NCBI GenBank assembly: GCA_017399405.1 | Contig: JAFQCT010000017.1 | Location: 119,730-183,729 of the forward strand | Reading direction: 5' to 3' | Source of the DNA: Clostridia bacterium | GTDB taxonomy: Bacteria; Bacillota; Clostridia; Oscillospirales; Acutalibacteraceae | DNA length: 64,000 bases | Part shown: one piece after another, positions 17,432-24,468 of the stretch | Numbering within the stretch: position 1 is the first letter of the stretch | Layout: every line of letters begins with the position of its first letter | The notes under the pieces: model-generated | Told to the model about the DNA's origin: nothing | What the model saw: the letters and a program-made list of their open reading frames with translations, nothing else | Database searches by the model: none | Position numbers and translations under genes: made by a program

Positions 17432-17839
17432 ATGAATAAGTTAATAGATGAATTGTATGAAAAAATTGTTAAAGAAACGGCTAAAGAAATAGCAGTAAGA
17501 ATGCTCAACGATAAACTACCACTACGAAAAGTTGCTCAATATAGTGGCCTTACAATTGAAGAGTTAACTAAATTTCAAAAATCTCTTGGCATCTCATCAC
17601 AAGATGAGTTTGATATAAATCAAGAACAAAGTGCCAAGTATGAATTTGTAGAAACTGAAAATGAAGATACTACACCTGTTTTCTATAAATCATCTGACAT
17701 TGCAATAATATTAGGGTGCTCTATGCCTATTGCATACCAAATTATGCACAGAAATGATTTTCCACTTATTAAGATGGGAAGCCATTTAAGAGTCTATAAA
17801 AATGCTTTTGAAAAATGGGCTATGGAACGCCGGGATTAA
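17432..17839 (+). CDS. excisionase-like helix-turn-helix protein
   Basis: A 135-residue protein. The C-terminal half (about 85-135) is an excisionase/MerR-type winged HTH: YKSSDIAIILGCSMPIAYQI followed by the wing and LRVYKNAFEKWA. The N-terminal part has a second helical motif (LPLRKVAQYSGLTIEELT near 30-47). It probably binds DNA to regulate or direct excision of the element. It is the last gene of the 16384-17839 operon and is followed by a promoter for the next unit. The preceding AGAGGAG sets the start. Confidence 0.75.
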   Translation: MNKLIDELYEKIVKETAKEIAVRMLNDKLPLRKVAQYSGLTIEELTKFQKSLGISSQDEFDINQEQSAKYEFVETENEDTTPVFYKSSDIAIILGCSMPIAYQIMHRNDFPLIKMGSHLRVYKNAFEKWAMERRD

Positions 17840-17866
17840 AAATTGTTTTTTCAACTATGTTCACGG

Positions 17867-17895
17867 TTGACAAAATCAAGATTTTGTGGTATTAT
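17867..17895 (+). promoter_or_regulatory. strong promoter for a leader RNA
   Basis: TTGACA (17867-17872), a 17-base spacer and TATTAT (17890-17895). It drives transcription into a hairpin-rich leader with no gene for over 300 bases. Confidence 0.8.
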
Positions 17896-17902
17896 TTTAG
17901 TA

Positions 17903-18020
17903 AGATAATTATTTATAATTATCTTGAAGTTTCTCAAGAAGACTATCAAATCTTCTACAGTTAAAGGTTATTACAGTGTCTTTTTATGCCCATTTGGGTA
18001 AAGAAAGGCACTTTTTTATT
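17903..18020 (+). ncRNA. leader or small RNA ending in a terminator
   Basis: Downstream of the promoter lies a perfect 10-bp hairpin (AAGATAATTA and its complement, about 17912-17935). A two-part terminator hairpin follows: outer arms AGTGTCTTT and AAAGGCACT around 17976-18011, an inner stem in GCCCATTTGGGT, then a T6 run. The product would be about 110-120 nt. It could be an independent small RNA or the first attenuator of the leader of the gene at 18234. From memory the hairpin recalls tet(M)-type leaders of Tn916-like elements, which I cannot verify here. Confidence 0.5.
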
Positions 18021-18139
18021 TGAAAATTATTGAAGGAACCGCTTTCATTAGGTTAAAAATAAACTCTAAATAAGTCGCTTTAGACTATAGTTTCACTCTA
18101 ACTTTTATTATATTAAATTGATTTTTTTAGGAGGTGTTT

Positions 18140-18175
18140 TTGGAATTATATATTAAGCAAAAAGCAAATATCTAA
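18140..18175 (+). CDS. putative leader peptide (11 codons)
   Basis: AGGAGG at 18129-18134 lies 5 bases before a TTG that opens an 11-codon frame ending at 18173-18175. A GTG at 18134 would add two codons. The frame is immediately followed by a 7-bp hairpin and a T-rich tract (18179-18218), then the ribosome binding site of the next gene. This geometry is that of a translated leader controlling attenuation. Expression is not proven. Confidence 0.45.
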   Translation: MELYIKQKANI

Positions 18176-18178
18176 ACC

Positions 18179-18218
18179 AAACTCTTATAACAAAAAGCAG
18201 AGTTTTATTATTATTTTA
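18179..18218 (+). promoter_or_regulatory. candidate transcription attenuator
   Basis: AAACTCT (18179-18185) pairs perfectly with AGAGTTT (18199-18205), followed by TATTATTATTTT. An upstream alternative hairpin (about 18061-18093) could serve as a competing structure. It lies between the leader peptide and the start of the gene at 18234. Confidence 0.5.
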
Positions 18219-18233
18219 GAGAGGCATATTAAC

Positions 18234-18908
18234 ATGAGTTCTTTTTTAGAAATATTAAAATGCAATAAAAAATGCGTTAAAAACATCAGCAAATATTTAC
18301 AATTGCTTAGCGAAATCAATGTAGAAAAAGATAGGCAAGAATTGAAATATTTGCTCAGTAAATTGTTAAGCTCATCAGATAATTTGGTGCATAATTCGAG
18401 ACAAATACCATTAGAATTAGGCGTTGAGTTTATTGATAGCGAGAGTATCTACGATTATACGGAGAATCTTATTATTGAAAGTTCAGGTGTAAAAGTTGAT
18501 TACATTAAAGAAAATTGGTTAGCTTTAAGGCTGCCTGCAATTCCACCAAAACGAGGCAAAACTTATAGCCAATATTTGATTTTACCATTAGAGTATGCAT
18601 TGCAAAAATTCTTCCAAGGACATCCTTTTCAGGATGAAAGAAAGATGGTTTTGATTTACAGATTTGTTTATTCAAATGCTGTGCCAAGAAAGTCATATCG
18701 TGATTATGATAATCTTGAGGTTAAGAAGATTACAGATGTTTTAGTAAGCCACACAACAATTTCTGACCATCCAACAAGACTTAATAACTATTATTGTTCT
18801 GCTCAAGGCGAGGGAACACACACTGAAGTTTTCCTTGTTCCTGAAGAAGAATTCCCTTCTTGGTTGAACTGGGAAAAGAGCATCTCAAAAGAAGGTGTTT
18901 TAGTATAA
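18234..18908 (+). CDS. unknown mobile-element protein (RusA-like motif suspected)
   Basis: A 224-residue soluble protein, recalled only as a type common in Clostridia integrative elements (possibly DUF6100; not certain). The N-terminal 60 residues are helical. The C-terminal part contains RDYDNLEVKKITDVL near 160-174, which resembles the aspartate motif of RusA-type Holliday junction resolvases, but the rest does not clearly fit. It is controlled by the leader/attenuator region at 17867-18218. The start follows GAGAGG. Treat the function as unknown. Confidence 0.6.
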   Translation: MSSFLEILKCNKKCVKNISKYLQLLSEINVEKDRQELKYLLSKLLSSSDNLVHNSRQIPLELGVEFIDSESIYDYTENLIIESSGVKVDYIKENWLALRLPAIPPKRGKTYSQYLILPLEYALQKFFQGHPFQDERKMVLIYRFVYSNAVPRKSYRDYDNLEVKKITDVLVSHTTISDHPTRLNNYYCSAQGEGTHTEVFLVPEEEFPSWLNWEKSISKEGVLV

Positions 18909-18925
18909 AATGACACCTCATTTCT

Positions 18926-19135
18926 GATATGTAATTTTCAGCAATTTTTATGATTTTTTTGTTACATATCTAAAAAATCTGATTTCCCCTTATTTTTCAA
19001 GGTTTTGCTCAACAGAACTTCGCCGATTTTTCGGTAGAGTTCTGCTTGGGAAGACCTAAACGGAGTGATAGTAACATCACATTTTTAGGCTGTCCATAAT
19101 CTAACGGAAACAAACAGTTACCCAAGCCTGTAACA
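18926..19135. other. hairpin-rich gap between 18908 and 19242
   Basis: No gene is seen in this 333-base gap. Inverted repeats follow one another: GATATGTAA/TTACATATC (18926, 18962); CAGAACT/AGTTCTG with an inner CCGA/TCGG (19013-19044); CCTAAA/TTTAGG enclosing GTGAT/ATCAC (19055-19089); GCTTGGG/CCCAAGC (19044, 19121). It could be a structured RNA, an attenuator leader or an origin-like site of the element. Confidence 0.5.
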
Positions 19136-19241
19136 GCTTCTATACGACAGTTGCATCAACGCTTTATACAACATCAATAAAACGGTGGCATACTTCAAAA
19201 AGCAGAATGAGAGATTTGCAAATTAAGCAAGGAGTGATAGC

Positions 19242-20426
19242 GTGAAGAAATACAGTAATACAATGCGAATACATCAACTAATGAGTTTGTTAAGTGTGGT
19301 AGGGGAATACCCTGTATGTTCATTATATTTACTTGGAGAAAAAAGGGGAGCACGATTGTTGGTGTCCGACTTAACTGTGAAGCAAGAGTTCTGGAATATC
19401 GACAATAACGAAATTTTTGACTGTGTGGCGGTAGGGTTATCTGGCAAGGGAAAGTATAAAACTATTAGACTGAGAAAAAGTGCAATTCCGATGTTAAACT
19501 GGTGCGGTGGTGAATCTTACTACGAAGAAACATATTCATATATTAATTTTAGTAGTAAGGTTGAGAATGTTGACCGTAATCATCGAGTAGCTGAAACAGT
19601 TGCTATGATGCAAGGGGCGAATATTGAGTATAGACCTTGGATATTGCCAGAACTTCAGACCCACAGAAAAGATGAAGAAAACATTTGTGAAGCGGTGTTC
19701 ATTACATCAAGGAATTTGAAACGAGCATTTGATTCAACAGAACAGTTAAGTGGAAGCACCAGATTTACTGGGGCATTGATAACACCGAAGGATGCTTTCG
19801 TTGTGTATAACGCCAGAGATGGAGTGATGAAGTGGGGGCACTCTGGAGAATACAAGTCTCAAAGTATTGTAGAAAAATGTGTAACTTATAACACACAAAA
19901 TTACAATGTGAAAAAGATGATACTTATGGGCAGAACACTTGAAAATGTAATGGCGACCATCAGTCAGTCTAAACGTGAAGAAGAGTTAGCACTAAGGCTA
20001 AATTATAAAGAAAGATATAAGCATCACACATCTATTTCAAGTATATATAGAAATGTTCATTATGTACCGTTAAGTGAGTTCGGACAAAAGCTTTTAAAAA
20101 TTTTAACTGTACCTGATTATCACAATAAATTACTTAGACTAGTTTTTAGAGATGATGAAATCAGTAATGGTCGTGATGGCTTTATGCACGACGCACATAG
20201 AAATGGAGTTTATGTGTTAAGCTTCCTTGATGGTGATGTAACAAGACTGCATTGGTATAAGCAAATTATAAAAGATAATGAGGAACTTGGGAAAAAATAT
20301 GAATATGCAATTCTTTGTTATTATGAACAGCGAGAAGAAGTTAAAAGTTTTATGGGAGAAAATGAAAATATAACCTACCCGTGTGTCAATATAGATGAAG
20401 TTTTAGATTTATTATTCGAAGATTAA
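19242..20426 (+). CDS. unknown 394-residue element protein (possible replication-relaxation type)
   Basis: A 394-residue soluble protein with GTG start preceded by AGGAGTG. The N-terminal stretch (residues 5-30, MRIHQLMSLLSVVGEYPV) looks like a winged-helix opening, as in replication-relaxation family proteins of Gram-positive elements, but catalytic motifs are not evident. It lies upstream of excisionase and integrase and downstream of a hairpin-rich region, so a DNA-processing or regulatory role at that site is a reasonable guess. I do not recognise the family with confidence. Confidence 0.6.
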   Translation: MKKYSNTMRIHQLMSLLSVVGEYPVCSLYLLGEKRGARLLVSDLTVKQEFWNIDNNEIFDCVAVGLSGKGKYKTIRLRKSAIPMLNWCGGESYYEETYSYINFSSKVENVDRNHRVAETVAMMQGANIEYRPWILPELQTHRKDEENICEAVFITSRNLKRAFDSTEQLSGSTRFTGALITPKDAFVVYNARDGVMKWGHSGEYKSQSIVEKCVTYNTQNYNVKKMILMGRTLENVMATISQSKREEELALRLNYKERYKHHTSISSIYRNVHYVPLSEFGQKLLKILTVPDYHNKLLRLVFRDDEISNGRDGFMHDAHRNGVYVLSFLDGDVTRLHWYKQIIKDNEELGKKYEYAILCYYEQREEVKSFMGENENITYPCVNIDEVLDLLFED

Positions 20427-20497
20427 TAAATCTAAAACAATCCTTTCATTCACTACACAAAAATTATTAATAATTTTTGTGAAAGGAGGGAGTTGTT

Positions 20498-20722
20498 ATG
20501 TCAGCTCCAAGAATGCGCACATTGCCAGAGGCAATCAAAGAGATTAAATCTCTTGACCCTGATACTGCTTTAACTCTTACTGCATTACGCAGAATGGTTA
20601 AAAATGGAGAGTTACCATACACAGCAATTGCTTCAAAAAGACTCATTTCTTTAGATAACTTATTGAATGCATTACAGCTCGGAAACTCTCAGACTGACTC
20701 AGAATCTAAAAGCAGAAAATAA
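20498..20722 (+). CDS. excisionase-like small DNA-binding protein
   Basis: A 74-residue protein with a helix-turn-helix of the excisionase type: LTALRRMVKNGELPYTAI near residues 27-44, followed by a wing and SLDNLLNAL. It lies 97 bases before the integrase gene in the same direction, as usual for directionality factors. The strong AAAGGAGGG ribosome binding site is 8 bases before the ATG. It probably bends DNA at the island ends to favour excision (inference). Confidence 0.78.
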   Translation: MSAPRMRTLPEAIKEIKSLDPDTALTLTALRRMVKNGELPYTAIASKRLISLDNLLNALQLGNSQTDSESKSRK

Positions 20723-20757
20723 ATTAAATTTTCTTCAAAAAATGTTGCTCAAAAACC

Positions 20758-20785
20758 TTGAAATAACGTTTTAAAATTATATAAT
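20758..20785 (+). promoter_or_regulatory. promoter of the integrase gene
   Basis: TTGAAA (20758-20763), a 16-base spacer and TATAAT (20780-20785), 35 bases before the GTG start. Confidence 0.65.
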
Positions 20786-20819
20786 GAAGTTAGAGATATA
20801 AGAAAGGAGGTGGCGGAGT

Positions 20820-21998
20820 GTGGCTACCATAACAAAGCGTAATAATTCTTATGAAATCCGTGTTTCTTGTGGTTATGATTTAAGTGGTAAACAGGTCCGC
20901 GTATCAAAAACCTGGACTCCGCCACCGAACCTTACGCAAAAGCAAACAGAAAAAGAACTTGCTCGTCAGGTTGTATTGTTTGAAGAGCAAGTTCGTACAG
21001 GACAATTCGTCAGCAATAATATTAAATTTGAAACACTCGCAAAACAGTGGCTTCAGCAGGTAGAGTTAGAAGGTAATCTGAAGCCATTGACAATTAACAA
21101 GTATAAGCAAATGCAGGAGCGTACCTATAAGGCGATAGGTCACTTGAAAATTACCGAAATTAATCGCATACATATTCAACGATTTATAAATTCATTAACA
21201 AAGGATGGAGTAAATCAACTTACTAAAGGTGGACTTTCAACGAAAAGTCAAAAAGGATATTTAGGATTTGTTTCTAATGTAATGAACTATGCAATTGATT
21301 GCAATATCATTATCGACAATCCTTGCCATAATGTGCATACAATCAAAACAGAAAGCAGAGAAAGAGTAGTGTTTACACTTGAAGAATCACAACTGTTTCT
21401 TGAAAAACTTGAACAGGCAGAACCAAGATACAAAGCGATGTTTACTCTTGCTTTATATTCAGGATTCCGACACGGTGAACTTTTAGGGCTCAAATGGGAT
21501 GATATTGATTTTGATACCTGTGTTATAACAATAAATCGTATAGCACTTTATACAAAGGATAAGGGTCATTTCTTCGGTGAACCAAAGACAAAAAGCTCAC
21601 AACGCAGTCTAAAATTACCACAAGTAATTCTTGATATGTTGGCAGAGTACAAGAAACAACAGGCAGTAAATAGATTAGCGTTAGGGGATAGGTGGCAGAA
21701 TAATAGTCTTGTATTCCCTAACGATTTCGGTGCTATTATGCATCAATCTATATCAAGACGATGGTTACAAGAATTTTGTAGAAAGAACGACTTGCCGGTT
21801 GTAACTGTTCACGGTTTAAGACATGCAAACGCATCACTTCTTATATCAAGCGGTGCAGATGTTAAAACTGTTTCGTCAACATTAGGACATAGCCAAACAT
21901 CAACAACCCTTGATATATATGCCCACAGCTTCGCCTTAAAACAAGCCGAAGCTAGTCAAGCAGTAGCTGAACTCTTAACATCCTGCAAACGAGCGTAA
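20820..21998 (+). CDS. int: tyrosine integrase of the island
   Basis: A 392-residue tyrosine recombinase. An N-terminal arm-binding domain (about 1-60) and a SAM-like core-binding domain (about 65-175) precede the catalytic domain. The catalytic residues are visible: Arg217 in SGFRHGELLGL, His331 and Arg334 in HGLRHANASL, His357 in LGHSQT, and the nucleophile Tyr367 in LDIYAHSF. GTG start with a near-perfect AAAGGAGGTG. It is the only integrase in the window and the natural candidate for insertion into tRNA-Ser. It lies about 15 kb from the left and 25 kb from the right attachment site, which is unusual. Confidence 0.95.
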   Translation: MATITKRNNSYEIRVSCGYDLSGKQVRVSKTWTPPPNLTQKQTEKELARQVVLFEEQVRTGQFVSNNIKFETLAKQWLQQVELEGNLKPLTINKYKQMQERTYKAIGHLKITEINRIHIQRFINSLTKDGVNQLTKGGLSTKSQKGYLGFVSNVMNYAIDCNIIIDNPCHNVHTIKTESRERVVFTLEESQLFLEKLEQAEPRYKAMFTLALYSGFRHGELLGLKWDDIDFDTCVITINRIALYTKDKGHFFGEPKTKSSQRSLKLPQVILDMLAEYKKQQAVNRLALGDRWQNNSLVFPNDFGAIMHQSISRRWLQEFCRKNDLPVVTVHGLRHANASLLISSGADVKTVSSTLGHSQTSTTLDIYAHSFALKQAEASQAVAELLTSCKRA

Positions 21999-22026
21999 TA
22001 TTATTTAATCAAGAGGAGAAAAATAT

Positions 22027-22212
22027 ATGGATAAGAAAACATTTAATAAAGAAACCAATGAAATATTGAGTAATCCGTCAGCTTCAGAAAATAAACTTGA
22101 ACGGTTGGAAACACAGTATCTTTCATCTAACGAACAAGTAAAAAAAGAAATATTAGAAGGTGCAATAACTCCTATTGAAGAATGCGTACCTGAAAACGAA
22201 GTGAATTGGTAA
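22027..22212 (+). CDS. small hypothetical protein, 61 residues
   Basis: A short, acidic, helical protein rich in Glu, Asn and Lys, with no recognised family. The ATG is preceded by AAGAGGAG at good spacing, and the gene lies 28 bases after the integrase stop and 45 bases before a strong terminator, so it appears to be the last gene of the integrase transcript. Function unknown. Confidence 0.55.
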   Translation: MDKKTFNKETNEILSNPSASENKLERLETQYLSSNEQVKKEILEGAITPIEECVPENEVNW

Positions 22213-22256
22213 AGCAAAAACTAAATTTATATTAAGTAATACTTATAAAAATGTTT

Positions 22257-22300
22257 AAAACACGACTTGCCGTCTAGTAAGGTAAGTCGTGTTTTTTGTT
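22257..22300 (+). terminator. terminator of the integrase operon
   Basis: A 15-bp stem (22257-22271 with 22281-22295, one wobble pair) ends in a T run. It closes the mobile-element core before the Tad region. Confidence 0.9.
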
Positions 22301-22376
22301 CAGTATTGTTTATTGAAATAATTATTGTCTTTTAAATAAAATAAACATTTTTGCAAAAATTATATTTGGTGATTTT

Positions 22377-22886
22377 TTGAAATTGGTATTTAAATTTATA
22401 CAATTGCTTTTTATTGGTCTTTTTATTGCTATTTTTGTTTATCCTTTTTTACATGAGACAGGACATTTTATTTCATCGCTACTTTTGCATGTAAGAGTTT
22501 TAGATTTCAAAATTGTACCTGTACCAAGTGTATTATGTGAGTTTGATGGGGGTATAAATAGTATAGAATTTTTAATCATCGGATTATCAGGTGCTATTTT
22601 GCCATATATAGTGACTCTCTTATTACCAATGAGAACATTTTGGTTATGGTATTGTAAAATCACTATCAAAGTAATTTGTCTAATCTCTTTTGTTGTTAGT
22701 ATTACTTCGATATTTTTATATCAAAAAGGGAACAGTCTATCAAACGACGATATCACTAACATTTTACAGCACACTCCCCAATATTCATTACCATGCTTTG
22801 TGTTATTCATACTATTGTTTTTTATAGGAACTGTAACAATGATAAAAGATTTTAAATTTTTTAGTGAAAAGAAGTTGTATATTTGA
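22377..22886 (+). CDS. membrane protein with HETGH metalloprotease motif
   Basis: A 169-residue protein with about four hydrophobic segments (roughly 5-24, 62-84, 95-118, 138-157). HETGH at residues 26-30, at the end of the first segment, matches the HExxH zinc motif of membrane-embedded M50-type proteases. A second ligand motif of NPDG type is not clear, so it could be a degenerate relative. TTG start with a weak ribosome binding site (GGTGAT). It stands alone between the integrase terminator and the XRE repressor gene, next to the Tad locus. Confidence 0.55.
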   Translation: MKLVFKFIQLLFIGLFIAIFVYPFLHETGHFISSLLLHVRVLDFKIVPVPSVLCEFDGGINSIEFLIIGLSGAILPYIVTLLLPMRTFWLWYCKITIKVICLISFVVSITSIFLYQKGNSLSNDDITNILQHTPQYSLPCFVLFILLFFIGTVTMIKDFKFFSEKKLYI

Positions 22887-22912
22887 TGCGGATTAATTGA
22901 CTTTAAATGTAG

Positions 22913-23125
22913 TTATAACCAAGATTTTTTATCGGTACGATTTAATATATAATCTACTGAAACATTATGAAAATCAGCAAGTTTTATTAGAATTTCAGTA
23001 GGTATATCTAAATCGCCACGTTCATAGTTACTATAAACTCGTTGACTGCAGTTGAGAATCTCTCCCATTTCACGCTGCGTTAAATCGCTATCTTCTCTTA
23101 AATCTCTGATTCGCCTGTAAAGCAT
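22913..23125 (-). CDS. XRE-family transcriptional repressor
   Basis: A 70-residue single-domain Cro/C1-type helix-turn-helix protein (LTQREMGEILNCSQRVYSNY near residues 15-34). It is transcribed away from the Tad operon; the intergenic region holds two near-identical palindromes, one inside the Tad-side promoter. Such small XRE proteins usually repress their own and the divergent promoter, so it is the likely switch for the Tad locus (inference). Confidence 0.85.
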   Translation of the reverse strand: MLYRRIRDLREDSDLTQREMGEILNCSQRVYSNYERGDLDIPTEILIKLADFHNVSVDYILNRTDKKSWL

Positions 23126-23170
23126 ATAAACACCACCACAATAATTGTATTTTATGCTTTTATTATAAGT

Positions 23171-23217
23171 TTAGCGTATAATCCGCTATTGACATTTAGC
23201 GGAAAATCCGCTAAAAT
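23171..23217 (+). promoter_or_regulatory. promoter toward the Tad locus overlapped by paired operators
   Basis: TTGACA at 23189-23194, a 17-base spacer and TAAAAT at 23212-23217. The perfect palindrome TTAGCGGA-AAA-TCCGCTAA (23196-23214) fills the spacer, so a bound repressor would block polymerase. A related site (TTAGCGTA-TAA-TCCGCTA, 23171-23188) lies 25 bp upstream, about 45 bp from the XRE start codon, on the side of its own promoter. Confidence 0.82.
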
Positions 23218-23381
23218 TATCCTAATAATACGGATTTCTATGCTTTTTTACAAAAAGAGTATTAATGATACAAATTTTTCATATAGGGATAGTGTAGATT
23301 ATATGTGTTATATAATTGAAAAAGTATACAGATAAATGTATTTCTATTTCAAAGAGAATAATTGTTTTTGGGGGAAACATT

Positions 23382-24443
23382 GTGAGAATTAAATTAGCTA
23401 TTTTAGAAAAAGATGATAATTATTTAAGAAGATTAGTTACTGCATTTAACACAAAATATGCGGATAAGTTTGAGATATATTCTTTTACTAATTATCAAAT
23501 CGCCATTGCATCTATCAAGGAATCAAAAATTGATGTTTTGTTAACTAATGATGTTTTTGATGTTGATTTTAATGATATTCCCGAGCGCTGTGCCTTTGCA
23601 TATTTAGTTGATTCAGTAGATATCCAAAGTATTGATGAAAAACGAGCAATTTCAAAGTTCCAAAAAGCTGAATTGATATATAAGCAAATTTTAAGCTTGT
23701 ATTCTGAAAATGCAGGAGCAATTACTGGTTTAAAGATGTTGGAGGATGATTGTAAACTTGTTGCTTTTTCTTCTGTAAGTGGTGGTACTGGTAGTTCTGT
23801 TATGGCTGCTGCATATGCTAAGTATTATGCTTCAAAAGGAAAACGAACACTTTATTTGAACTTAGAAAAATTTGGTTCTTCGGATTTGTTGTTTTCTGCT
23901 GAAGGTCAATTTAATATGAGTGATATTATTTATGCACTCAAAAGTAAAAAAGCAAACCTTACGCTTAAACTTGAAAGTTGTGTAAAAAAAGATGCAAGTG
24001 GCGTGTGCTTTTATTCTCAGTCACCTATGGCTTTAGATATGTTGGAACTTAGTGAAGAAGAAATATTGCGACTTATTTCAGAAATTAAGCTTACAGGTTC
24101 ATATGACTATATTGTAGTGGATACGGATTTTGACATTGATAAGAAAACATTGGATGTTTTCCGTCAAATGCATTCGGTAGTTATAGTAGGTGATGGTTCA
24201 GAACTTTCAAATTCTAAAATAATCAGAGCATATAACGCGATTTCAGTAATTGATACTGATGCAGATTCACCAATAACCAATAGAATGTGCTTGATTTACA
24301 ATAAATTTAGTAATAAAACAAGTTTATCAATTGAAGGTATTGACTTGAAAAGAATAGGCGGAGTTCCACGATTTGAGCACGCCACAACAAAACAGGTAAT
24401 TGACCAGCTTGCAACTAATACGATGTTTGATAAAATTGTATGA
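23382..24443 (+). CDS. tadZ: TadZ/CpaE-like pilus localisation ATPase
   Basis: A 353-residue protein with an N-terminal receiver-like domain (about 1-110) and a MinD/ParA-like ATPase domain starting near residue 125, with a deviant Walker motif SGGTGSS. TadZ proteins place the Tad secretion machine in the cell. The GTG at 23382 is chosen because GGGGGAAAC lies just upstream and the frame then starts RIKLAILEKDDN like other TadZ; a TTG at 23316 lacks a ribosome binding site. It is the first gene of the Tad operon, about 165 bases from the repressed promoter. Confidence 0.83.
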   Translation: MRIKLAILEKDDNYLRRLVTAFNTKYADKFEIYSFTNYQIAIASIKESKIDVLLTNDVFDVDFNDIPERCAFAYLVDSVDIQSIDEKRAISKFQKAELIYKQILSLYSENAGAITGLKMLEDDCKLVAFSSVSGGTGSSVMAAAYAKYYASKGKRTLYLNLEKFGSSDLLFSAEGQFNMSDIIYALKSKKANLTLKLESCVKKDASGVCFYSQSPMALDMLELSEEEILRLISEIKLTGSYDYIVVDTDFDIDKKTLDVFRQMHSVVIVGDGSELSNSKIIRAYNAISVIDTDADSPITNRMCLIYNKFSNKTSLSIEGIDLKRIGGVPRFEHATTKQVIDQLATNTMFDKIV

Positions 24444-24468
24444 TGATTTCAACAGATGAGGTGAAAAA

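Noticed and set aside
19065-19088. Seven-codon frame starting at the GTG of GGAGTGATAG
   Set aside because: It coincides with the GTGAT/ATCAC stem-loop and has no ribosome binding site of its own at proper spacing.
22212-23380. A second element boundary between the integrase core and the Tad locus
   Set aside because: No further copy of the tRNA 3' end or of the ATAAACCGCA repeats was found there by eye, so a tandem of two tRNA-integrated elements is not supported.
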